Below are positions 5,759 through 14,190 of a DNA stretch of 25,049 nucleotides, in pieces. Origin of the DNA: SURF-24 sp964537965 (GTDB lineage Bacteria > Bacteroidota > Ignavibacteria > Ignavibacteriales > SURF-24); NCBI GenBank assembly GCA_964537965.1, contig CAZIDB010000047.1, positions 1 through 25,049 on the forward strand, written 5' to 3'. A program made the translations under genes and the position numbers. Under the pieces are notes generated by a model. It did not search any database, was not told the origin of the DNA, and saw only the letters and a program-made list of their open reading frames with translations. How positions within the stretch are numbered: position 1 is the first letter of the stretch; the number at the start of each line of letters is the position of its first letter.

Positions 5759-8572
5759 ATGAAAAGAACCGCTGTTATTATATTTCTTCTTTTCCTTAAC
5801 GGAATTATTTTTCCCCAGGGATATTCTATCTCCGGGAATGTAGTCGATTCACTTAATGAAAAACCTCTCTTTAAAGCAAATGCAATCGTAAAGGATACCA
5901 GCAGCATAATAATAAACGGCGACTTTACCGACGCAAAAGGTAACTTCAAAGTAACAAATCTAAAATCCGGCAGATATAATTTATCAGTTGAATTCCTTGG
6001 TTATATTCCGTTCAGACAAATTTTAGTTATAGAGAAAAAATCTGTTGACCTGAAAACTATAAGACTCGTTCCAACTGCTCTTCAGACACAGGATATTAAT
6101 ATTGTTGATAAGCCGATACCTGTTACACTCAAGAAGGATACGACGGAATTTCATGCAAATGCGTTTAAAGTAAATGTTGATGCCAACGCAGAAGACCTTG
6201 TAAAGAAAATGCCGGGAATTTCAGTTGAAGACGGGCAGGTTAAGGCCCAGGGTGAAGATGTAAAAAAAGTTTTGGTAGACGGTAAACCTTTCTTTGGAGA
6301 AGACCCGAATGCCGTTCTTAAAAATGTACCTGCAGAAATTATCGAGCGGATTCAGGTGTTTGATAAGCAGAGCGAACAAAGCGAGTTCACCGGTTTTGAT
6401 GACGGCAACACAAGCAAGACAATTAACATTGTAACTTCTTTAAGAATAAGAGAAGGAACGTTCGGAAAATTTGCGGCGGGTTACGGCAACGAAGATAAAT
6501 ATCTTAGCACAGGCAATCTTAATGTGTTTAATAATGATCAGCGCGTTTCGCTTCTTGGTCAAATAAATAATATTAACCAGCAGAATTTTTCCAGCGAAGA
6601 TTTGCTTGGCGTAATGTCCGGTGGTGGTGGAAGAAGAGGTGGATTCCAGAGACCTGGCGGAATGGGACAAATGCGGGGTAGCGGCTCGGGCGGAGGTTTC
6701 TCTTTCCAGAGAGGCGGTGGTGATGTTTCTAATTTTCTTGTAAGCTCAAAAGACGGAATTACAAATACCGGCGCAATCGGAGTTAACTATAACGATCAAT
6801 GGGGAGAAAATTTTGAAGTTAGCGGAAGCTATTTTTTCAACCGGACAAATAACGATGCATCCGTAAATACAAACCGAAACTACATACTTATTCCGCCGCA
6901 GGAACAAAATTATCTTGAAGATAATTTGTCAGGCGCCATAAATTCAAACCATAGGTTTAATGCAAGACTTGACTATAAAATTGACTCGCTTAATTCTTTA
7001 TTGCTGCGACCAAACATATCAGTTCAGAAGAATGACGGTACCAGTAATGTGCTTGGAAATACCTTGTACAACGGGCAAAATATTAATTCAATAACAAATT
7101 CATTTAACTCTAATCTTACCGCTGTAGACGCTTCAACTGAATTGTTGTACAGGCACAGGTTCGCGGAAAGAGGAAGAACTATATCAGTAGGATTTAATTC
7201 ATCACTTAAAAAGAATGACGGCGACAACAAGCTGTACTCGGAAAATTTATACTTTGATAACCCGGCATTAAATGATACGACAGATCAAATTGCAGAACTT
7301 GTTAAAAACGGTTTCTCAGGCTCGGCAAATATTGTTTATACCGAACCTGTTTCGGATTTCTCGCAGCTTCAGTTTACATCTGCATATTCATATTCAAAAG
7401 ATAAAAGCGATCAGAATACATTCCAGCAGCAAAACGGAACAGGTTATTCGCTGCTGGATACTTCACTAAGCATTGTCTATAATAAAATTTACAACACACA
7501 AAGCTACGGTACAGGTTTCAGATTTAATAAAGAAGGATTGAATTTCAATTTTAATATTAACTACAGGATTGCCCAATTACAGAACGAGCAGACTTTTCCA
7601 TACTCCGATGATACAAAGAGAAAATTTTATTCAATACTTCCCTCTTTTATGTTAAGGTATGGTTCCAACAGGGATCAGAATATAAGATTGTTTTACAGGA
7701 GCAATAACAGCGAACCAAGTGTTGAACAATTGCAATATGTTCTTGATAATTCCAATCCTGCTCAATTAAGAATAGGTAACCCTTCTCTTAAGCAGAATTA
7801 CTCTCAATCGCTTAACATTAACTACTTTAAAGTAAACGTTAAGGATATGACTTCGTTTTTTGTAATGATCGGGGGAACAATGACGAAGGATTACATTGGA
7901 ACAAATACTATCATTGCTTCAAAGGATACATTGAGAGTAAACAACCTGATTATAAACCCCGGGACACAATTACAAACATATACTAATATTGACGGCCAGA
8001 GAAGCATTTATTCATTCATTAGTTATGGTTTGCCTGTTTCATTTTTAAAATCGAATTTGAATTTAAGTGTTAATTACAACTACGCGAGAACTCCGGGTGT
8101 AATAAATAACATAACTAACTTTTCCAACTCAAATAGTTTTGGCGGAGGATTTAATCTTAGCAGCAATGTTAGCAAGGACCTTGATTTTTCAGCATCAAGT
8201 AACGGAACATACAGCCTTATAAAAAACAGTTCGCAAAGCAGCAGTAATAATAATTACTTCAGCAACAGGTCTAATTTTAAAATCTACTGGAATTTCTGGT
8301 TGGGAATAATTCTGCAGACAGATTTTGAGTACAGGTACAACGGAGGAGTTTCCGGAAGTTACAATCCCAACTCCTATTTGTGGAATGCAAGCCTGAGCAA
8401 GAAATTATTCAATAAAGACCAGGGTGAAATTAAAATAGCCGTTTATGATATTCTGAAGAAAAGCACAAACCAGCAAAGAACGATAACTGATTTGTACATA
8501 CAGGATACGAGCACAAACGTACTCACTCAATATGTAATGGTGTCTTTCATTTATAACCTGAGAGCATTTTAA
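5759..8572 (+). CDS. Outer-membrane beta-barrel protein with carboxypeptidase-regulatory domain (TonB-receptor-like)
   Basis: A 937-aa exported protein. Residues 1-20 are a signal peptide ending IIFPQ. Residues 22-105 are a carboxypeptidase-regulatory-like beta-sandwich (ISGNVVDSLNEKPL, GDFTDAKGNF, GRYNLSVEFLGY). Residues 125-230 are a plug-like domain with KKMPGISVEDG, VLVDGKPFFGEDP and EFTGFDDGN. The rest is a large outer-membrane barrel rich in alternating aromatic and polar strands. This is the Bacteroidota TonB-dependent/outer-membrane-barrel family (OMP_b-brl type) for which no substrate is generally known. Residues 288-321 form a Gly/Arg-rich insert within the early barrel, probably an extracellular loop. 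No Shine-Dalgarno is evident before the ATG. The end lies only 24 bases from the end of the convergent 713-aa gene. Signal transduction or polymer uptake is possible; the sequence does not decide. Confidence 0.88.
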   Translation: MKRTAVIIFLLFLNGIIFPQGYSISGNVVDSLNEKPLFKANAIVKDTSSIIINGDFTDAKGNFKVTNLKSGRYNLSVEFLGYIPFRQILVIEKKSVDLKTIRLVPTALQTQDINIVDKPIPVTLKKDTTEFHANAFKVNVDANAEDLVKKMPGISVEDGQVKAQGEDVKKVLVDGKPFFGEDPNAVLKNVPAEIIERIQVFDKQSEQSEFTGFDDGNTSKTINIVTSLRIREGTFGKFAAGYGNEDKYLSTGNLNVFNNDQRVSLLGQINNINQQNFSSEDLLGVMSGGGGRRGGFQRPGGMGQMRGSGSGGGFSFQRGGGDVSNFLVSSKDGITNTGAIGVNYNDQWGENFEVSGSYFFNRTNNDASVNTNRNYILIPPQEQNYLEDNLSGAINSNHRFNARLDYKIDSLNSLLLRPNISVQKNDGTSNVLGNTLYNGQNINSITNSFNSNLTAVDASTELLYRHRFAERGRTISVGFNSSLKKNDGDNKLYSENLYFDNPALNDTTDQIAELVKNGFSGSANIVYTEPVSDFSQLQFTSAYSYSKDKSDQNTFQQQNGTGYSLLDTSLSIVYNKIYNTQSYGTGFRFNKEGLNFNFNINYRIAQLQNEQTFPYSDDTKRKFYSILPSFMLRYGSNRDQNIRLFYRSNNSEPSVEQLQYVLDNSNPAQLRIGNPSLKQNYSQSLNINYFKVNVKDMTSFFVMIGGTMTKDYIGTNTIIASKDTLRVNNLIINPGTQLQTYTNIDGQRSIYSFISYGLPVSFLKSNLNLSVNYNYARTPGVINNITNFSNSNSFGGGFNLSSNVSKDLDFSASSNGTYSLIKNSSQSSSNNNYFSNRSNFKIYWNFWLGIILQTDFEYRYNGGVSGSYNPNSYLWNASLSKKLFNKDQGEIKIAVYDILKKSTNQQRTITDLYIQDTSTNVLTQYVMVSFIYNLRAF

Positions 8573-8596
8573 TCCAGGCAGAAAATTAATACCGGT

Positions 8597-10738
8597 TTAT
8601 TTTCTGCTCTTCGATTCAATCATTTCGTTAGTCTCTTTAAGAATCTTAAACAGTTCATCCGGCGGCTGAAGTATGCTCCAGTCATTTCTGCCGTATTTCC
8701 AGTTCTCATCCATCAGCATTGAGTAACCCGGAAAGAGCCAGTAACCATTTTCATTTAAAGCAAAACCGTAAAGACATTCTCTCCATTCTTTCCCTTTTAA
8801 AGTATTCATAAGTAAACCGGGGCAGTGAATTAAATAAATTCCATCGGAGGCTAAATAATTGACCTGCTGTTTTCCCCTGCCTTCGTAGGTAATAAGAAAT
8901 ACAGGTCGTTCGGGTGAACTTAATCCCTTCCATAATCCTTTATAGTACCAGCTTTGAGGAATACCGGGAGTATAAAATCCCCAAATAAAATCCGGATTTA
9001 TTTTTCTTACCTCATCATCAAGCTGTTTTGCCATTGCAGCAACAGCATCTTCCAATGTTGAAAAATATATTCTAAGTAAGCCGTTTTTCTTTAACCAATC
9101 AAAACGAAGACGAGGCAAAACATTTAATGCTTCATTATATTGATTCCTGTTCTGCAAAAATGTTTTCTTCCTTTCAATAAATTCATTGAAGGTAAGGCTG
9201 TCAAAAGAGAATGCTTCTGTGATTGTTAAGGATTCAAACCCGTATAATTCCATATCATTAAAAGAACCGAGAAGTGTATTCGGAAATTCATTTGAGAGTT
9301 TTGCAAGTTCAATTGCAATATGTCTTACAGCATCATTCCAGTATTTAATATCCAATGGTGAAGGTGAACCGTTCTCTACTCCATCAACTGAAGCTGTTTT
9401 TGAATATGATTTATTTTTAAAATAATCCGGGTTCGGCAGGTTTGGTCCCGCCAACAATTTCAGATTATATTTTTTGAGTACGGAAAGAGTAAACCTGAGA
9501 TCTTCTATAAAAGCTTTTTTAGCAGAATCATTTTTAAGTCCCTTGTATGTGCTTGCCTGCAGCGGCGCTTCAATTAAATTAAAACCTGCCTCACTAAGAT
9601 ATTTACAAATCTTTTCAAGGCCAGCAGCATTTGCAGATTGGTTATCCATACCAAAAAATGCGCTCCTTATTTTTCCGGTAACTAATTCATTCAGAGATTG
9701 ATTTTTAATATTCAGCTCTCTGCCTGTTTCAAAAATATATCTCAGGGAGTCATAAACATCAGGCGGCGGAGTAATAGCCAACTCACCTTTTTCAAGAATT
9801 ATTTTTGCAGGTTTATCATGAAATACTTTCAGGTTATCCCAACGGGTTATGGGGTTGAAAGGTTTAAACACGTTTTCCTTTTTTAGTAACGAAGCTAAAT
9901 ATTTAATAAAGTTCGTTTCAAACTTTTCATTCTCTTGCAAAAATCCTGTTGGAATAACCGGCTTATCGGACCACCGGGTTGTCCAGCCATTCATGTTTAT
10001 TAAATATCTTGGAAGCAAAATGATAAAACCTTTTCCGGCTTTTGCTACTGCCATTACAGCGTTTGCATACGGACCACCTAAGTAAATTCCTTCTGTAGAT
10101 TTTATGCCCGCATTCTCATCTAATTCTTTCAAACGCATTGAAGTTTCAAATGAAGTAACCGGGATAGAAATATTTTCTCCTTTATCCACAAGTAAACTGA
10201 ATGCCCGCCCACCGAATATCTTTTCAACACCATAACCAAGCGGAGTTTCATTGTGAACCTGCAGCATTGGCGGATCAAGATAATATGCTGATGGCAGTAA
10301 TGTACTCTTGTAACCGTTCACCTGATCGTGAATTGCCTTCCCCTCTATTCTAACCGGAACATCAAGTGAATCCAATAGCTCGTTTAAAATAATCCTGTCA
10401 TTCTCTTCATTTGAATAAAGAGAAACAAGAATACCTCCGCCGGAAACATATTTGACAAGAAAATCTTTTTCAGCAAGCGTCATTTTGGAAGGCGAGGGAA
10501 ACGGGAAACGGCTTGCTGCAAGAATTATCATTTCATAATCTTTGTCGCTTTCTGTAAGTGTAGGATAATATCTTCTGTAGTCAACTTTAAAGTTGTTCTC
10601 CGGAAGATGAATCAGAAATTGCTGAAAAAGAATCGGATCGGACATGAGATAATCAAGAATAAGTATTTTTTTCTGTGCAGGAGTGAAGGATACAGACAAA
10701 AAGAAAATCACAAAAAGAATAACAAATCTCTTCATCAT
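8597..10738 (-). CDS. Secreted protein, GATase-like N-terminus and probable TIM-barrel C-terminus, function unknown
   Basis: A 713-aa protein with a signal peptide (MMKRFVILFVIFF to about residue 21, ending TPAQ). The N-terminal 250 residues look like a class-I-glutamine-amidotransferase-like or ThuA-like flavodoxoid domain: KKILILDY, YEMIILAASRF, and FLVKYVSGGGILVSLYS, the pattern of a beta strand then a Gly-rich turn. From about residue 350, alternating helices and strands (LEKICKYLSEAGFNLIEAP, LKKYNLKLLAGPNLP, LLGSFNDMELYG, DFIWGFYTPG) suggest a TIM-barrel of the glycoside-hydrolase type, with acidic residues at strand ends such as the NDMELYG Glu as catalytic candidates. I cannot assign a numbered family. 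A second ATG three bases in is equally possible as start. TATATTTG lies upstream. It is probably an envelope or extracellular glycan-related enzyme. Confidence 0.7.
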   Translation of the reverse strand: MMKRFVILFVIFFLSVSFTPAQKKILILDYLMSDPILFQQFLIHLPENNFKVDYRRYYPTLTESDKDYEMIILAASRFPFPSPSKMTLAEKDFLVKYVSGGGILVSLYSNEENDRIILNELLDSLDVPVRIEGKAIHDQVNGYKSTLLPSAYYLDPPMLQVHNETPLGYGVEKIFGGRAFSLLVDKGENISIPVTSFETSMRLKELDENAGIKSTEGIYLGGPYANAVMAVAKAGKGFIILLPRYLINMNGWTTRWSDKPVIPTGFLQENEKFETNFIKYLASLLKKENVFKPFNPITRWDNLKVFHDKPAKIILEKGELAITPPPDVYDSLRYIFETGRELNIKNQSLNELVTGKIRSAFFGMDNQSANAAGLEKICKYLSEAGFNLIEAPLQASTYKGLKNDSAKKAFIEDLRFTLSVLKKYNLKLLAGPNLPNPDYFKNKSYSKTASVDGVENGSPSPLDIKYWNDAVRHIAIELAKLSNEFPNTLLGSFNDMELYGFESLTITEAFSFDSLTFNEFIERKKTFLQNRNQYNEALNVLPRLRFDWLKKNGLLRIYFSTLEDAVAAMAKQLDDEVRKINPDFIWGFYTPGIPQSWYYKGLWKGLSSPERPVFLITYEGRGKQQVNYLASDGIYLIHCPGLLMNTLKGKEWRECLYGFALNENGYWLFPGYSMLMDENWKYGRNDWSILQPPDELFKILKETNEMIESKSRK

Positions 10739-10760
10739 TTGTAACGCCGTTTTGTTGTTG

Positions 10761-10768
10761 CAAATATA
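10761..10768 (-). promoter_or_regulatory. -7 promoter element TATATTTG for the 713-aa secreted protein
   Basis: On the minus strand TATATTTG is an exact match to the Bacteroidota -7 consensus TAnnTTTG and ends 22 bases before the ATG at 10738. A clear -33 TTTG at the canonical distance is not seen; a TTG lies only 14 bases upstream. Confidence 0.4.
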
Positions 10769-10816
10769 AGCTTTTCATAATTCAATATTCAGCGTTCGAT
10801 GTTCGTGGTTAGTCAA

Positions 10817-10923
10817 GGTTGTTTCGATATGCTCTGACTTCGTCAGGTCTACTCAACAACCACAACTATTTCTCTTGCCGGTTGCTGAGTTTCCTGATTT
10901 TTCAGGAAGTACCGAAGTAACCG
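10817..10923. repeat. Pair of REP-like hairpins in inverted orientation (BIME-like)
   Basis: This is the main content of the 313-bp gap at 10739-11051. Element 1 (10817-10861, plus orientation) has outer arms GGTTGTT/AACAACC and an inner hairpin CTGAC-TTC-GTCAG. Element 2 (10879-10923, minus orientation) has outer arms CGGTT/AACCG and an inner hairpin TTCCTGA-TTTT-TCAGGAA. Read in the same direction, both open with GGTT-x-x-TTCGRTA. They lie 17 bases apart and face opposite ways, like REP pairs. AT-rich repetitive sequence (TTCAAAATT, TTCATAATTTATAATT) follows at 10930-10968. No gene is seen in the gap. Confidence 0.65.
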
Positions 10924-11013
10924 CCCCAATTCAAAATTTAGAATTCAAAATTCATAATTTATAATTTCTTTCCCGGATGCAGAAAAAATATATTTTTCTT
11001 GTTAAGAAAGTTT

Positions 11014-11021
11014 TATATTTG
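11014..11021 (+). promoter_or_regulatory. -7 promoter element TATATTTG for the two-component operon
   Basis: TATATTTG exactly matches TAnnTTTG and ends 30 bases before the ATG at 11052. Only a TTG 12 bases upstream resembles a -33 box, so the upstream half is weak. A GGGAGG ribosome-site-like run follows at 11034-11039. Confidence 0.4.
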
Positions 11022-11051
11022 GGCTGTTAAGTTGGGAGGCTAACAGGTAAA

Positions 11052-12239
11052 ATGCTTTTGTTAACATATATTGTTCGTACAATTGAAGAAGAACTAAATG
11101 AATACCTTGAGCATTTTTTTGACCTTGGAAGCCCGATGTTCATTTCTGTTTTCTTCGTAGCTTCTTTACTATTTACAATCTACCTCTTTATTAAAGGCGT
11201 AATAATTCCCGATAAACAAAAGCATATACTCGAGAAGAAGGAGCTTGAACTTTTAAGCGCCAAAAAAATTGCGTCCTTAATTGAGTTGAACCCGGACCCG
11301 GTTCTTAAGTTAGATAAGAACTACAACATTTTATTCTCAAACGAAGCGGCACATAAATTAATTTCACCTTATGAAGAAGCTGGTGCTGAAGGCATTAAAA
11401 ACAGGTTAATGAATCATCACAATATTAATATTGAAGAAATTATATCCGAAAGCAAATCATTCCACGTACAGAAAAAAATAAATAGCAGTATTTATACAAT
11501 CCATTTCAGGGGAAGCCGGGAATTAAATGAAGCGCATGTATTTTTCCACGATATAACCAACCTTGTTAAATATGAAGAAGAACTTGAGAATTCAAAGGCT
11601 AAGCTTACGGAATTATCAAACCATATACAGGATATTATTGAAAGCGAGAGAGACAGGATTGCATCCGGTTTGCATGATAGCGTTGGACAAAAACTTATAA
11701 TGAGCAAATTAGTCTTAGATAAAATTTCAAAACTGGAAACTACCGAAGACAAACTGCCGGATATTATTAAAGTTATTGATGAAATTAATACTGCTATCAA
11801 TGAACTGAAGGAAATATCATACAGCATGAAACCAAAATACCTTTCGGAGATTGGACTTGGTCCTGCTCTAAATTCACTTTGCGAAAAAGTAACTACAGAA
11901 ACAGACATACGAAATATTATTTTTATTGAGAACCCTGATGAAAGATACGCTTCCAATATTGAACTTACTATTTACAGGATAGCACAGGAAGCGCTTAACA
12001 ACATAATAAAACACTCGGAAGCAAACGAGTTTAATTTACAACTCCTTCAAAACGAAAACAGGATTAAACTGATGATCTCCGATAACGGGAAAGGATTTGA
12101 TACAGATACCGCCGTTAAAGGAAAAGGATTCGGTATATTCAACATGAAACAACGTGCGGAAAATATTGGCGGAATCCTTAAGATTGATTCATCGGAAGAA
12201 TTCGGCACATTAATAGTAACTGAAATACCAATTTCTTAA
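11052..12239 (+). CDS. NarL-type sensor histidine kinase (PAS, HisKA_3, HATPase_c)
   Basis: A 395-aa kinase of the NarX/DegS-like class. A single transmembrane helix spans about residues 28-50. A PAS-like domain (75-172) contains SLIELNPDPVLKLDKNYNILFSN. A coiled segment then leads to the phosphoacceptor helix ERDRIASGLHDSVGQ with H208, the HisKA_3 dimerisation and His-phosphotransfer signature. The ATPase domain shows the N box RIAQEALNNIIKH (309-321), the G1 box DNGKGFD (344-350) and the G2 region KGKGFGIFNMKQRAE (356-370). It would autophosphorylate at H208 and pass phosphate to the response regulator that starts 14 bases after its stop. There is almost no periplasmic domain, so the signal is probably membrane-associated or cytosolic via PAS. 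Confidence 0.93.
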   Translation: MLLLTYIVRTIEEELNEYLEHFFDLGSPMFISVFFVASLLFTIYLFIKGVIIPDKQKHILEKKELELLSAKKIASLIELNPDPVLKLDKNYNILFSNEAAHKLISPYEEAGAEGIKNRLMNHHNINIEEIISESKSFHVQKKINSSIYTIHFRGSRELNEAHVFFHDITNLVKYEEELENSKAKLTELSNHIQDIIESERDRIASGLHDSVGQKLIMSKLVLDKISKLETTEDKLPDIIKVIDEINTAINELKEISYSMKPKYLSEIGLGPALNSLCEKVTTETDIRNIIFIENPDERYASNIELTIYRIAQEALNNIIKHSEANEFNLQLLQNENRIKLMISDNGKGFDTDTAVKGKGFGIFNMKQRAENIGGILKIDSSEEFGTLIVTEIPIS

Positions 12240-12253
12240 ACAGGATTTTTTTT

Positions 12254-12937
12254 ATGCCCCATACTAAAACCATATCTGTTCTTATTGCAGAAGATCATAA
12301 ACTTGTGCGAAGCGGATTTATTAAACTTATTGAAGAACTGCCCGACCTGTTCGTAATTGCAGACGTTGAAGACGGCATTGCTCTTGTTAAAACTTATTTT
12401 GAAAAACTGCCGGATATTATTGTAAGCGATATTTCAATGCCGCTGCTTTCAGGGTTTGACGCCGCAAAAAAAATAATTTCAAGCGACCGCAGCGCACGCA
12501 TTTTATTCCTCTCTATGTTTGACACGGACGAATACATCTACCGCGCTTATAAAATTGGCGCCAAAGGATTGCTAAGCAAAAACATAAACAGCGGCGAGCT
12601 TAACCTTGCAATACATAAAGTGCTTAACGGCTCACTCTATTTTGGCAAATGGAACGAAACCAATATTGAAGAATTGCTTTTCAGGTTTGAATCAATAAGC
12701 AAAGTAAATAAAACTTCATCAAAAATAAGTTTAACCATAAGGGAAAAACAGTTCATACAGTTGATTGCCGAAGGACTTACAAACCAGGAAATTGCAGACA
12801 GGCTTAGCATTGCAAAAAAAACCGTGGATAACCTGCGGCTTATTACAATGAGGAAACTGAATATTAATTCTTTGCCCGCTTTAATGAAATTTGCGCTTGA
12901 GCTTACCGCCAGCGAAAAAAACTTTGATAGGGAATAA
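12254..12937 (+). CDS. NarL/LuxR-type DNA-binding response regulator
   Basis: A 227-aa regulator. The receiver domain has the acidic pair E13-D14 (AEDHKLV), phosphoacceptor D59 in VSDISMP, switch residue S87 in LFLSMF and conserved K109 in LLSKN. The C-terminal LuxR/GerE helix-turn-helix (about 158-212) reads LTIREKQFIQLIAEGLTNQEIADRL, then AKKTVDNLR and MRKLNI. Phosphorylation by the kinase encoded just upstream would switch DNA binding. AGGA (12242-12245) lies eight bases before the ATG. The next gene has its own TAnnTTTG/TTTG promoter inside the end of this gene, so the 125-aa protein and membrane protein could be direct targets. That regulatory link is inference. Confidence 0.95.
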   Translation: MPHTKTISVLIAEDHKLVRSGFIKLIEELPDLFVIADVEDGIALVKTYFEKLPDIIVSDISMPLLSGFDAAKKIISSDRSARILFLSMFDTDEYIYRAYKIGAKGLLSKNINSGELNLAIHKVLNGSLYFGKWNETNIEELLFRFESISKVNKTSSKISLTIREKQFIQLIAEGLTNQEIADRLSIAKKTVDNLRLITMRKLNINSLPALMKFALELTASEKNFDRE

Positions 12938-12955
12938 TATTTTTGACTATTTTTG
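12923..12955 (+). promoter_or_regulatory. Bacteroidota-type promoter (TTTG -33, TATTTTTG -7)
   Basis: TTTG at 12923-12926 and TATTTTTG at 12948-12955 are separated by 21 bases, close to the TTTG-N19-TAnnTTTG arrangement known for Bacteroidota primary sigma promoters. The -7 box ends 27 bases before the ATG at 12983. It overlaps the last codons of the response regulator and argues against the in-frame TTG at 12953 as a start. Confidence 0.5.
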
Positions 12956-12982
12956 TGTCAGAATTTATTGAGGTTTTGTTTT

Positions 12983-13360
12983 ATGGATACACCAAGAGGA
13001 ACTATTTTCAGCCGAGAAGATGCGGACAAGCAATTCGGGCTTCCTTTATTATCACTTGAAATTAAAAATGAAATAATTCACGATTGCCTTAGCAAATCCA
13101 CCGGGTTCGTAATGTTCAATATTATGGATAATGCAGTTTGCATTCTTGATAATAAAAGGAACCCGTTGCTGCCTGCAGGTAAAAGCGTTGAACCGGAAGT
13201 TGTTTTTAAAACTTTTGATATTGAGATTGTAAACAAACTAATAGCCTCCGGCAACCAACCGGTTACTTTTATTGAAAGCCGGGCAGATAATGTTATTAGC
13301 CTTACTAACGGCAATTTTACATTGGAAGTTGGTCTTCCCTGCCCTCCATTTTGTAATTAG
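12983..13360 (+). CDS. Unrecognised 125-aa soluble protein ending in CPPFCN
   Basis: I do not recognise this family. The ATG at 12983 (MDTPRGTIFS) is preferred because the upstream in-frame TTG at 12953 falls inside the promoter -7 box. The protein has no signal peptide or membrane helix. It looks alpha/beta, with hydrophobic strands GFVMFNIMD and NAVCILD, a Lys/Pro-rich turn, then FDIEIVNKLIAS and FTLEVGLP. The C-terminus GLPCPPFCN places C120 and C124 as a C-x3-C pair; C35 and C53 are the other cysteines. That tail could ligate a metal, form a disulfide or be a modification or interaction site. The stop is one base from the start of a 194-aa membrane protein, so the two are almost certainly co-translated partners downstream of the two-component pair. 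Confidence 0.7.
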   Translation: MDTPRGTIFSREDADKQFGLPLLSLEIKNEIIHDCLSKSTGFVMFNIMDNAVCILDNKRNPLLPAGKSVEPEVVFKTFDIEIVNKLIASGNQPVTFIESRADNVISLTNGNFTLEVGLPCPPFCN

Positions 13361-13361
13361 T

Positions 13362-13946
13362 ATGACTATTCTTCTCCTGATAGCAACCTTTCAGGCATTT
13401 ATATGGATACTCCCCATTTTCAAACAATGGAAAAGTCCTGAATATAAAAATTATTTCCTGACACTTGGGATGCAAGATGTAATAGGACTAATAGGTTACT
13501 TTCTCCTTGGTATTGGATCATTTAATCACTATATAGTCTGGGCTGCAATCCTGTTATTATCTTTTTTACCTTTCTTTAATACAGGTAAAAGGATTGCTTT
13601 TCTTATTTTGATTTGTTTGCCGTTTGTAGCAATAACGAGTTACCTGCCAAACAGAACCGCTAATATTATTATTACGATCCAGTACTCGTTTGTGTTTTTA
13701 ATTCTGATGAGAAAATTTGTAGCATACTTTACTAAAAATCATGTCATTTTACTTTTTCATTTAGTGCTTATAATCCACATGTTCAGTATAGTATTAAAGC
13801 TATTTGTTATGTTAGCCGGTGTAAAAACCGGGTTAACATATTTTATGATAACAACCTTTATACAGATTTTCTTTGCAATATATTTTATGTTCGACAGCGA
13901 CTACAAACCGAAGATTATTCTTTACAGAATTGCAGACGGGGATTGA
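13362..13946 (+). CDS. Unrecognised 194-aa polytopic membrane protein
   Basis: The ATG at 13362 follows the previous stop by one base, which supports translational coupling; an in-frame upstream start would run into the previous gene. The protein is strongly hydrophobic with about seven predicted membrane segments (first MTILLLIATFQAFIWILPIF, later IIITIQYSFVFLILM, VILLFHLVLIIHMFSIVL and MITTFIQIFFAIYFMF). Short charged loops lie between them, and the tail is a short polar KPKIILYRIADGD. Three aromatic- and His-containing helices (SFNHYIVW, KNHVILLFHLVLIIH) could hold a buried site. No family motif is recognised. It may be a sensor or effector membrane component of the HK-RR-CPPFCN cassette. 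Confidence 0.7.
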   Translation: MTILLLIATFQAFIWILPIFKQWKSPEYKNYFLTLGMQDVIGLIGYFLLGIGSFNHYIVWAAILLLSFLPFFNTGKRIAFLILICLPFVAITSYLPNRTANIIITIQYSFVFLILMRKFVAYFTKNHVILLFHLVLIIHMFSIVLKLFVMLAGVKTGLTYFMITTFIQIFFAIYFMFDSDYKPKIILYRIADGD

Positions 13947-13953
13947 ATTTTAA

Positions 13954-14035
13954 CAAAGCATCGTAGATGGTTTACAATTATAACAAAGCTATCCCCACTT
14001 AACCTCAGATCCTCGTAAAGGATCAATATGAAAAC
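13954..14035 (+). repeat. 82-bp direct repeat, copy 1
   Basis: It aligns without gaps to 14191-14272, offset 237, with 9 mismatches in 82 bases by my comparison. It contains the short palindromes CATC-GTA-GATG (13959-13969) and GATCCT-CGTAA-AGGATC (14008-14024). It begins eight bases after the stop of the membrane protein gene. Confidence 0.85.
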
Positions 14036-14065
14036 TACTTTAGTAATCCAGGATTCTTACTTATA

Positions 14066-14138
14066 AATCCCCTACGGGGATTATTGATATTTGGGGAGTG
14101 TATTTGTATTACAATAATTTAATCTCTACGAGGTTAAA
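14066..14138. repeat. Mini-palindromes with TAC apex between the direct repeats
   Basis: AATCCCC-TAC-GGGGATT (14066-14082) is perfect. TTTAATCTC-TAC-GAGGTTAAA (14118-14138) pairs throughout with one G-T. Both share a three-base TAC loop with the palindromes in the flanking repeats. Confidence 0.7.
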
Positions 14139-14190
14139 TTCATTGATTGCATTTGGATTCGGATTTTATATGTACAATTTAACTACGCAG

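Noticed and set aside
8578..8607. Inverted repeat GCAGAAAAT/ATTTTCTGC between convergent genes as a bidirectional terminator
   Set aside because: The stem overlaps the end of the minus-strand gene, has a 12-base loop and no T-run on either side. A real terminator cannot be claimed.
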